DNA from: Timema cristinae
Lineage: Eukaryota > Arthropoda > Insecta > Phasmatodea > Timematidae
Assembly (NCBI GenBank): GCA_039000515.1
Contig: JBCFYV010011135.1
Coordinates: 11,950,468 to 12,014,467 of the forward strand
DNA length: 64,000 nucleotides
Direction of reading: 5' to 3'
Part shown: positions 55,490 to 64,000 of the stretch, in pieces
Position numbering within the stretch: position 1 is the stretch's first letter
Layout of the letters: the number at the start of each line of letters is the position of its first letter
The notes under the pieces: generated by a model
Told to the model about the DNA's origin: nothing
Databases searched by the model: none
What the model saw: the letters and a program-made list of their open reading frames with translations, nothing else
Translations under genes and position numbers: made by a program

Positions 55490-57090
55490 TTTGTCATCTC
55501 CAACACTACCAATGTACTCAATTGGAACCAAACTATTAGAACCATTTATAAAATATTTCAACAAAAACTCCATCATCATTAAAACCCATAAACGAATTTT
55601 TAGCCCCAATATAAGTATACTGTGTTATTTATCATGTCAAACATTCTCAAGATACCCATTTGAAACCAAATATTTGGAGCCATTTGTAAAATATTTCAAG
55701 TTGTTGAAAAATCAGTCATGAACCCATAAATAAGTTTTAACTCCAAGAATAATTAATATTTCACAGTTTTAATTATCATTTCATACAATATTCTTATAAT
55801 TATACATTTTATTAAAAGTATTCAATGTTTTTCACTTGCGAACTACTTTTATATCCATTTAAAGAAAGTAGAATGTATTAATGTTTTATTTGAAATAAAA
55901 CTAATGTACAGTTAAACTTTTATATATTACAATAGCTCTCCTATAAAGTTGGAGAAAAATCTTTAATTAGCTTCGAACTTTTTATCCATAATAAACCAAT
56001 CATCCGGGTAAGAATTCAAACTGTTTGCGATGGAAGTTTTTTAATCCATGACGAAGCTCGTAAAGGTTTTGTTTTTTTCCACATCGTTACACAACAAACT
56101 GTTTTGTTTTAATGGGAAAGGATGAAGACTTTGAACCAGTCGATTTATAGGAAAACGATAAACTGTTCCCTAGATATTTTCAATTACAGATTTATCTGAT
56201 CTCAACAAATGGAAAAAAGTAAAACAAGAATTTTGTCTTCACTCTCCGTTAATAAACAGATGAGATATTTTTTATGGTGTCGACTTGGGTTTATCTACTT
56301 TTTAAAGTAAAACCACATAAACTGTATTTTTTAAATAATTTGTAGATTTACTGCTAGTGTGTAGAGAGAAATTACCCACAAACAGTATTGCTATCTGTGT
56401 CAACCGTGTACATCCCATTAACCCTGAAAGGTAGCAGTTTTACCTTGACGGATTACACTATGACTCCCACCTCATAAGACATAACATTGTGGATATTGAA
56501 AGTTAAGATTGTAACATTTCTGGATAAACGATGGGTACCTATTTTATTCGATTGAATGTATTATCTTAATACACGTGTGGTACAATGTAAATATAAATAA
56601 AGATCGATATCCACCAATGCATATGATTAAAATATTTAATATTTGAAATAATGTGATTGAAATGAAGAAGGCAGATCTTAAAGGAAATGTACTTAATTAT
56701 ACGTAGAAACAGATAGGGTACGTAATTTAATAAAAATAAAGTTTCAGTAGAAGTTATTTTCCTTTTGAATTCTCAAAGTAGATATTATTCTTAAAATTCA
56801 AATTTAAGTGCATGGGTGTAGTCCCAAATATAGCATTGCCGGAGCTGTTAATTTGTCGTGCTGGAGAGGATTGAGGGGGGGGGGGAATTTGATTCAATTT
56901 CTGATGTCCGTCAATATGGTGCAAAGTTTATCTATCTAGCATAACTATAATCCATTTGATTAGCTTTCAATAACTAATTCATTAAAAAAAGACAAGTTGC
57001 AAGCATCTGTATTTAGTAAATAAATAAAAACTAGTCTAATTTCAAGATACAATTATAATTTATGCTTTTAATCTGCTGGATAATCAGCTT
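55490..57090. other. AT-rich DNA, no gene recognised
   Basis: No gene supported. A run of ten or more G lies at about 56875. A short direct repeat (GAACCATTTATAAAATATTT and GAGCCATTTGTAAAATATTT, about 55540 and 55677) suggests an old ~140-bp duplication. Confidence 0.45.
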
Positions 57091-57094
57091 TATG

Positions 57095-57500
57095 AAGCAG
57101 AAACTTTGATTCTCAGAATATTGGAAGAAATACTTGTGGAGCCTTGACATGTGGTGCTGGAATTGACTCGAGAAGAACAGATGGACAAGCAGGGTGGTGA
57201 ATGAAGGAGTCATAAGAAGAGTTATGAGAAGAGAACAATTTTGAATTTAATTCCTCGGTGCAAATAAAACTAGAGCAGACACATCCTTATGAGTTTACGT
57301 CATAGAAGGAAAGGTTGAGGGAAAGGGGAGCTTAGGAAGAAGGAGGATTCAACATATTGGGTGACTTGAAGGAAAGTAGGCAATTATGTGAGCTGAAAGA
57401 GAAGGCAGAGGACTGGGCACATTGGCGGTCTCAGTTCACTGACAAAAAGAATGGACATGTCGTGAGACAGAAAACCTAATAATAAAATAATACTGAGCCA
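57095..57500 (+). pseudogene. LINE ORF2 C-terminal pseudogene (second LINE type)
   Basis: The plus strand encodes SLDMWCWN, stop, LEKNRWTSRVVNEGVIRRVM, then after frameshifts VIEGKVEGKGSLGRRRIQHI and CELKEKAEDWAHWRSQFTD. This is the standard order EMWCWRRM-WTDRVTNEEVLRR...EGKVEGKRGRGRPRxQYI...ELKRKAEDRxxWR of a common insect LINE tail, with several stops and at least two frame changes. The 3' end reads ACCTAATAATAAAATAATA, a TAA-type tail. It is a different LINE from the ATG-tailed one at 23.5 kb. A related fragment is at 63.7 kb. Confidence 0.78.
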
Positions 57501-58785
57501 GAACGCCGCCACAACCTCGAAACCAAAGCCAGGGGCGTCACTACGATCCACTACGTTCCAAATTCATTCCACCCCCGTTTAAGTGTCCAAAATTTTAAAT
57601 AATGTTAAATACCGGCTATGATTTTTCAGATTAGGAATATATTTTATTACTACAAAATTCTAGAAGTATTATTGGGTTTAAATAAAAGCATAAATTGTCA
57701 GTAAAAAAAATTCGAGTCCATCCAATCTCCGTCTTGAAAAATACCGATTATGGTCACTGCAATTATATTTTCCCAATCAGCTTCTCAAATTGATCGAATA
57801 GAATCCATAATCACTTCTACAATAACCCTAAAAGGACACCACGTGCCCACAGGAACGTGCTTAGAATTTAATCCGCATGGTAATTGACATCAAAAACACC
57901 CGGCACATTCTCTTAGGGGTGTGTTTAGATAACAGGGGTGTACAGTACAAGGAAAACCTCGTAAGTGCACTAAAGGGAGAAACGTCGTATCACAAAAGCA
58001 CAAAGATTTGGAATAAAAAGCTCACAGGGATAAAACTGCATAAAGTGGCAAAATTGCAGATATATATTGAAAGCTACCCCATTACTTTTACAATAATAGT
58101 TAGGTTAATTTAGGTTGTGTTGATAACTGGTTAATTCGCGAAACTAACAATATGTCTCGTATTTTCTGAAAGATATAGATTCTAGTGGTGTAGCCTTATG
58201 GAGCTCAAAGACTACAAACAATGGTGGGTTGCACCTAAATTGTGCACTTCTGGTATACTCAAGATTAGGTACAAAGGTTCAGCTCGTGCGTTTTCAGTAC
58301 GTACGACATCAACACTACCAGAACAAAATCAACGAAACATGATATAACGTAGATCACTTCACTATACTATAAAGACATATGGCTGACATTAATGTTTATC
58401 CATTTCCAGATGAGCTAGAAACTTGAAATTGGTAAACGTATAGCTTCTAGCCAGTAACTAAATAAAAAATTCCAAAAAGCTAAAAATTTTAATTTCCATC
58501 GCCCAAAAAATTTCAAAATGGTGGAGAAACTTTTAAAGTCGGTGCGGACCTTTCTTTGGAGGTCTGTTATGGCTAAACGGTAAAGGACCTATCAAAAAAC
58601 GGATTATACCAGAGCTAGATTCTTATCTTAGGTAAATTTTTCACATTTTCAACACTTTTTTAACTTTCTGACACACTTATGGGAAAGCTAGAATCATAAC
58701 ATTGTAAAAATCAATCAACGTTCAAAACAACTCTGTAATTACATTAGTTTACGTTCACTGGGGGTTTAAATCGGAGACCACAACG
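57501..58785. other. Unassigned, possible repeat remnants
   Basis: The 78-codon frame at 57877-58113 has no recognisable motif. Between 58.38 and 58.56 kb the text (GAGCTAGAAACTTGAAATTGG; AAGTCGGTGCGGACC) resembles interspersed-repeat 3' sequence but could not be assigned. Confidence 0.35.
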
Positions 58786-58789
58786 AACA

Positions 58790-59355
58790 AAGCGAGTTTA
58801 CTTCTATCTAGACTTATAAAATAACATGTCCTGACTGACTGACTGACTGACTGACTGACTGACTGACTGACTGACTGACTGACTGACTGACTGACTGACT
58901 GACGGACTGATTCATCATCGCCGATGCAAACTATCAAGGCTACAAGCATGAAATTCGGACTGTATATTCATTTTGTTATGTAGGCACCCACTAAGAAAGG
59001 ATTTTAGAAAATTCCACCCCAAACGGGTCAAAATAGGGGGTGATAATATGTATGATAATATGTATGAAAGTCCGTCATTTTGAAAGTTACATAAACAAAA
59101 TTTTGTATTTCGGTTATTGACGTAAAACAAATAAATGCGTGTTTCAGGAATTTTGGAAATTTTATTTAATAAGGGATGAAAAAGGGGGTGAAAGTTTGTA
59201 TCGGACTTGCCTTATTTTTGATCTGAGGTCAAGTTTTGGTCATCAACGTAACGTAATATTTCAAATTAATCTGTAAATACATATGTATATTTTCGTATTT
59301 GTATATAATCAACTTCCACGCGAGCAAAGCCGCGGGCAACAGCTATCTAGTATTC
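58790..59355 (+). repeat. Interspersed repeat with internal (TGAC)n
   Basis: AAAATAACATGTCC leads into about 18 TGAC units (58832-58903). Then come TTCATCATCGCCGATGCAAA, AAGCATGAAATTCGGACTG, GTCCGTCATTTTGAAAG and the end CACGCGAGCAAAGCCGCGGG followed by CAACAGCTA. I recall this arrangement from many arthropod genomes (unchecked). The tetranucleotide encodes repeated QSVS peptide on the minus strand, which is an artefact. Confidence 0.65.
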
Positions 59356-59365
59356 AATAAGACAC

Positions 59366-59452
59366 TCTACAGAGACAGAGTGGTGGAAGGATAGAGGAAG
59401 GCATTTTACTAAACTGAACGAGCCACAGGCTGGAAACAGTTGTTGTTGTTGT

Positions 59453-59484
<32 letters not shown>

Positions 59485-59485
59485 C
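59366..59485 (+). pseudogene. LINE (ATG-tailed) 3' fragment, very short copy
   Basis: The plus strand encodes ETEWWKDRGRHFTKLNEPQA, GNS and Cys codons from TGT repeats, then TGA from the ATG tail (59455-59485). It aligns with EDEWWKDRENWSYFTKLTRA and GNN at 23.45-23.55 kb. About 120 bp of the 3' end is retained, a severe 5' truncation typical of LINE insertion. Confidence 0.82.
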
Positions 59486-59494
59486 AATAAATAA

Positions 59495-59755
59495 CGACCC
59501 ACTTCGGTGGCCACATGGTCTACCGGACTAGGTTCTCATTATGTTAGACTGCTGAAGACCGGGCTATCAGGTTTCGATCCTGGTCGGCTGCACTGGGAGT
59601 GGTTTTCTTTCAATGGTTTTCCACGCTCTCCTGCAAGCAAATGTGGGTACACTTCATCTACATCTAATAATGTCACTCCCTTAACATATTAGTATATTAG
59701 TTAATATGCGTTAAATCTGAATATGTAGTGAAATGCTGTGCTAGGATAGTAAAAT
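59495..59755 (+). repeat. SINE family A, diverged tail
   Basis: CCACTTCGGTGGCCACATGG head, B box CAGGTTTCGATCCTGGTCGG, body CTGGGAGTGGTTTTCTTTCA and ATGGTTTTCCACGCTCTCC. The tail retains GTAGTGAAATGCTGTGCTAG in place of GTAGTAAGACGCGGTGCTAA. Confidence 0.78.
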
Positions 59756-60278
59756 GACGTCCGGGTTATTTTTAACTTCACAGGGTATTACTACACCTCA
59801 GGACTATGCACACTTTATCCACGCTAATAGGGGTAGGGTTTACGAAGGTAGAGTCTGGAGGAAATGTGCTCACATTTTCATGACGTAATAATAATAAACC
59901 ATTAATGAAATAAACACTCTGAGTACAGACTACCAGTATTCAAGCCCTTGGCTACACACCACTTAAAAAACAGATGAGCCTGATTTATAGTCCTCGCGTC
60001 CATCGATGTTTGTCCAGATTGCGTTAGAATGCTCGTAAGTCCAACTAAATCGGGTGTAAATAAAGCTACCTCATTTAGTCAATTAAATGATCACGTCAAT
60101 ATTATGTCAATTAACGGAATAATCTTTGGGTTGTAGATGAATAAAGTGTTTGAAGAATAAGTGCACCCACATTAGTGTTAAGAGTCGGTTGAAAAACATA
60201 GACCTGGTAAACGTGAATGTTAGCTAAACCCTCAAACTTGATTGAACTGATATTGCTTATGACAGAGAGACCTCTCTA

Positions 60279-60299
60279 TCTGTCTCTCTCTCTCTCTCT
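60279..60299. repeat. (CT)n microsatellite
   Basis: Short TC/CT run just before the third MITE. Confidence 0.85.
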
Positions 60300-60323
60300 A
60301 CTATGCCACAGCTGGGCATACTA

Positions 60324-60558
60324 CAGTAGCCCCATGGCTTCTTTGGTGCTGAATGACAGCTCACAACTGACTTCTGACAGTCAACATTTAGTTATATACC
60401 TAAATTTAGACTCTCAGAAGCGACAGCTGGTAAACATATGTTTTTGCAGATCATATGGATTGGCGTAGGGATACATAATTTGGTCTGGTAACTTTTCAAA
60501 GCCATCAGCTGTCAGATTTGAGTTGTCAGTCAGCACCAAAGAAGCCATGGGGCTACTA
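60324..60558 (+). mobile_element. MITE copy 3, TA target duplication
   Basis: CAGTAGCCCCATGGCTTCTT at the left and AAGAAGCCATGGGGCTACTA at the right (last base changed) with flanking TA. At 235 bp it is collinear with the 43.6-kb copy, including GGCGTAGGGATACATAATTT and GTTATATACCTAAAT. Confidence 0.92.
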
Positions 60559-61019
60559 TAGGTTCTGCTAGTCGGAAAATTAAAAATAACTATTATATAT
60601 ATATATATTTAAAAATTATGTAATTCCACCACTTTTTATCTGCTCATATTAAAAATTGTCTTTATTTAACATATTATAAATATTTCATTGTGTAAACCTC
60701 GTATGAATATCTAGATTTAAATTTCAGTCCCATGCATAAATTAATGTATGTTAACAATGGTACATTAAAAGCACAAAATAGCTCTTTAACTGTAATGATT
60801 TAAAATTATTTAATCACTAATTATAACTTAATTAACTAAAAACTTGTTAAAATGGTTTAATAAATTTGTTACTGTCGTATATATGTCGACCTCTGTGATT
60901 TGGACCATGATAATAATCGAGAGAAGTCATCCTAAAGGCTGTCCTTTTTTATTGTTTTTTCAGCACAATTTTTCCTTACATTTTTAGGTTTTTATAAATG
61001 TACTCAATACGTTAATATG

Positions 61020-61190
61020 TTACGGATGAAGAGGCTTAGATTTAGAAGAAGTGTACCTAAATGTGTGGGGGAGTGGAAGACCCTTTAGTAAAAATCAACC
61101 TAAGTAGACTCGACTGGGATTTGAACTCAGATATTCCACATAATTGTAGGTCCAGTCAATTGTGAGGGTGATGCCTTAGACAAGTGGTAT
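61020..61190 (-). repeat. SINE family A, partial
   Basis: GAAGAAGTGTACCTAAATGT, TAGTAAAAATCAACC, the complement of the B box (TGGGATTTGAACTCAG) and a degraded head (GTGAGGGTGATGCCTTAGAC). The usual tail is missing. Confidence 0.6.
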
Positions 61191-62040
61191 TCAATCTTTG
61201 TTTTCTATTGACCCTCTTGGAGAAAGAAGTATTGTGATCGTCAAAAAAATGCAGCTCGAGATTTTGATAAATGTTGACGTTTCATGACCCCCTGAAACTG
61301 AAAAAGTTGTTTTCGCTATGCAATATTTCTGTCCGTCTGTCTGTCTATGCCTTGGGCTGAATCCGAAAGTATTTTAACGATTGGGATGAAATTTGTTATA
61401 TTGGGTTTTCATAACGTCCCCCTGAGGTTTTTTTAAATTAGATATCTAACCCTGAATCTAAAGGAAGCTTGTAGAAGGGAAAAAATTGATTTTCTCAAAT
61501 TTGTGCTAACAATTTTGATTAAATTTTATATTTAGACATTGTTTATCGTTATAAACAAGATGGACTTTCTCATTTTCTCATGAAAATTACTTTGAGGATA
61601 ATTTACATTGGTAGATTTTCCAATTTTCATAATTTTGCCGCAACTATTTGAGACACGAAATATCTTACCATTGTAAAGTTGTAGTACTATTAAATATACA
61701 TATATTTTATTTGAAATTTATTTTTACAAAACCAATCATTTCTGAGCTATAAACAAATATATATACTTTTTAACTCAGGTCTTTAAAAATTTATATGATT
61801 CTTATGATCTTTGGTGGATAAAGATGTTTCTTTTTTCTAAATTTTTCTGTGTTCCTAGTTCCTAATGCCATAGAGTAAGTAACAGTGTATATTATTTCAT
61901 TAATGATCTTTGGTGCAGTATTTCTTCAACAATGTATATACCTATTATTAATTTTCACGCATATTAGAAGTTTTTAGAAAAAGTCTATCTATTTTAAGAT
62001 AAAACAGAAGAAAGTCTGTACGGTGCGCCGTACCAATTAT
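61190..62040 (+). repeat. Family D repeat, near full-length
   Basis: It starts TATTGACCCTCTTGGAGAAA and GATAAATGTTGACGTTTCAT. It contains TCTGTCCGTCTGTCTGTCTA, GTCCCCCTGAGG, ATAAACAAGATGGAC, CCAATCATTTCTGAGCTATA and ends AAGTCTGTACGGTGCGCCGT. This uninterrupted copy shows the sequence that the 13.9-kb LTR split. Confidence 0.78.
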
Positions 62041-62275
62041 TTTGTCCATGTAACCCAAGATTTAATTTATATTCATCCATGTACTCCCAAAGTTGTCGGT
62101 GCAAGCTATATATATTCTATAATAAACATCCTAAGGGAGGCAAGAAAGAGAGATATAGAGAGAGAGTAAAAAAAGATGTTCCAATATCGCATTTTCCTGC
62201 ATCCGAGTCGCTTATGATTAACCCTAAATCTGGCCCTGATTATTCTCTGTTTATCATGAAATAATATATAATTAT

Positions 62276-63310
62276 CTCCTATTAGATAAAAATAGATATC
62301 AAATTGAAGGATATGAATAAGATAGAAATTGGTTATTAATATAAATTACATTGACAATATCAATTAAGTATAATTTTCATAAAGAGTCAATGGACTGAGT
62401 GGGAAAGTTGTTGTTAAAACAAGAAACAAAAATCAATTAGAATCAATAATTGTGAGTGAAAATAGTTATGTATTGAGAAAAGTTTAATTAGGTTAAAAAG
62501 TAATAATTGAACCTTTACAAACACATTAAAAATGTGAGTCAAAAAGCACATATATAACAAAATAATAAAACATATTAAAATACATGTATTATAGACATTA
62601 GTTAAAATAAAATAAGGTGTATAATATTGATGACAAGATAATTATGATTAGAAAAGAATTAATAAAGTTCAATTGAGAATTGAGCCTATACTTTGCTTAA
62701 AAGTTATTAAATTGGTCTGTTCTAAAAATTTCAGGATTTTATGTAGTTACAATTTAACAAACCATAAATATATTAAGACAAGTGTTGAAACATGGGATAT
62801 TATAGATGAAACTTATAATATAGTGTAATAAGATAAAGGTCAAATGACAAAAAATTGTAATATTATAAATACAAAAAAGGTTAATATAAGTTGAGATCTA
62901 TCCTTATCTGATAGTTTTTGAATTCCCTTGTTCCTTGTAAATTAGGAGTGAATTAATCACAAGTCCGACATGTTTCGGCGCTCGATAGGTACCATCCTCA
63001 GGTCATAACAGGCCGAAACATGTCGGACTTGTGATTAATTCACTCCTAATTTACAAGGAACAAGGGAATTCATAAACTCTCAGATAAGGTTTAACCTAAT
63101 TAAACTTTTCTCAATACATAACTATTTTCACTCCCAATTATTGATTCTAATTGATTTTTGTTTCTTGTTTTAACAACAACTTTCCCACTCAGTCCCTTGA
63201 CTCTTTATGAAAATTATACTTAATTGATATTGTCAATGTAATTTATATTAATAACCAATTTCTATCTTATTCATATCCTTCAATTTGATATCTATTTTTA
63301 TCTAATAGGA
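62276..63310. repeat. Large nested palindrome
   Basis: The outer arms 62276-62496 and 63090-63310 are inverted copies with few mismatches (for example TCAATTTGATATCTATTTTT on the right). An inner hairpin pairs 62908-62978 with 63009-63088 (TCACAAGTCCGACATGTTTC with its complement) around a ~30-base loop. On the right the outer and inner arms are contiguous; on the left they are separated by about 410 bp (62497-62907). It looks like an inverted duplication followed by insertion or deletion in one arm. The inner part contains GCCGAAACATGTCGGAC, a motif seen at ends of some retroelements. Confidence 0.85.
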
Positions 63311-63404
63311 TATATATTGTTCCTTACTACAACTAATTATGTATTTTATGAATATAATTATGTATTTAAATTGTACGTACCCTCACAGATGTATTCACGT
63401 ATCC

Positions 63405-63460
63405 ACAGGAAGGTTGGATACCACTCTCTTAGACCACGTGACCACTGGTGTGGGTGATAT
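63405..63460 (-). repeat. SINE family A head fragment
   Basis: AGGAAGGTTGGATACCACTC and TTAGACCACGTGACCACTGG correspond to the complement of a variant A head (compare 52.40-52.43 kb). Only about 55 bases are recognisable. Confidence 0.4.
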
Positions 63461-63699
63461 TTCGTCTAAATAGGTCCTCAGGCACACATATTATTAGCAA
63501 AATGTTAGCTACACGCATAAAAATAAATTGGTACAACCCAGGGTTTCCAAAACTTTATATCCCTTGTTTACACTAATATTATGAACATATTTTAAAACTG
63601 ACATCTGCCTCAGTGGCGGATAAATAGGATCCGATACAATACCAAAGGCATGAAAAGAGAAAAGACAGTTTCCTTACCTTGATTGTTAATTTAATAGTA

Positions 63700-63930
63700 G
63701 GCCCATAATTATTATTATTATTATTACTATTATTGTTAGGTGTTCTGTCTTACAACAATTCCATTCCATTTGTCAGTGAATATGATAACCAATACACCCT
63801 GTCCTCTGCTTCATCCTTGAAACACAAGAACTTTCTTATTTACTTCAATATTTAAATACTCCCTCTCTCTAAGATCCTCTTTCCCTCAACCAATGACGTT
63901 GTCAAGAAGACTAGGATAAACACCATGAAG
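63700..63930 (-). pseudogene. LINE ORF2 3' end, TAA-tailed type
   Basis: The minus strand encodes EAEDRVYWLSYSLTNGMELL, a stop and DRT before AACAATAATAGTAATAATAA (63708-63735). It aligns with KAEDWAHWRSQFTDKKNGHV at 57.4 kb. Upstream, VEGKRILERGSI with a stop corresponds to the EGKVEGKRGRGR motif. It is frame-shifted and inactive, with the 5' part not recognisable. Confidence 0.6.
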
Positions 63931-64000
63931 AGTAAATATATCCCTTGCAATGATAAAACTGAGATTTATAAAGATCACAGTTTATATCATTCGAGGCTTA

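Noticed and set aside
57877..58113. 78-codon frame beside the LINE pseudogene
   Set aside because: It does not match the LINE tail or any family I know and lies beyond the LINE's 3' end.
58755..58949. Minus-strand frame with repeated QSVS
   Set aside because: Translation of the TGAC tetranucleotide repeat inside an interspersed repeat.

Overview
This window looks like intergenic or intronic DNA from an animal nuclear genome, most probably an insect. It is AT-rich, contains no host exon that I can support, and is built largely from transposable elements in several states of decay. The abundant tRNA-headed SINEs translate into peptide debris that I associate from memory with stick insects of the genus Timema (Phasmatodea). 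That identification is a recollection, not a checked match.

Layout. 1-5.3 kb: SINEs of two families (called A and B here) and a solo LTR (2371-4199, minus strand) with a 4-base target duplication and a 51-bp tandem array in its U3. 5.3-11.1 kb: AT-rich DNA, an 85-bp minisatellite and a probable older LTR with a TATA promoter on the minus strand. 11.2-16.0 kb: copies of an unclassified repeat (family D), a MITE, and a second solo LTR (13892-15424, plus) inserted inside a family D copy. 17.2-22.1 kb: tRNA-like elements, including an outward-facing inverted pair, and a 46-bp minisatellite. 23.4-25.4 kb: a 62-bp minisatellite of 27 units beside the 3' end of a LINE. 25.8-28.1 kb: a cluster of SINEs. 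29.0-30.4 kb: a third LTR-like block. 30.9-36.5 kb: SINE family C copies, a 59-bp minisatellite of exactly nine units and a widespread arthropod-type repeat. 36.9-39.9 kb: a 3-kb element bounded by 300-bp inverted repeats. 40-44.4 kb: SINEs, family D, and a LINE fragment holding a second 46-bp array and a MITE. 47.1-49.4 kb: a LINE fragment holding a 52-bp array of 39 units. 51.6-61.2 kb: more SINEs, LINE pseudogenes, a third MITE and a TGAC repeat. 62.3-63.3 kb: a large nested palindrome. 63.7-64.0 kb: a LINE 3' end.

The most striking pattern is that four of the minisatellites (20.4, 23.7, 43.9 and 47.2 kb) are amplified pieces of the C-terminal coding region of non-LTR retrotransposons. Their repeat units still encode parts of the conserved reverse-transcriptase tail (RWYGHVMRM, NEVDWIELAQDRD, RNKIRNE) on the minus strand, and recognisable LINE coding sequence flanks each array. 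Repeated birth of minisatellites from the same short part of LINE ORF2, four times in 64 kb, is the best candidate for an undescribed phenomenon here.

A second theme is parasitism between elements. SINE families A and B have different heads but share a 3' tail ending in TAA repeats. SINE family C shares its 3' end with the LINE whose tail is ATG repeats. The long open reading frames over the arrays are by-products of repeats lacking stops, not genes.
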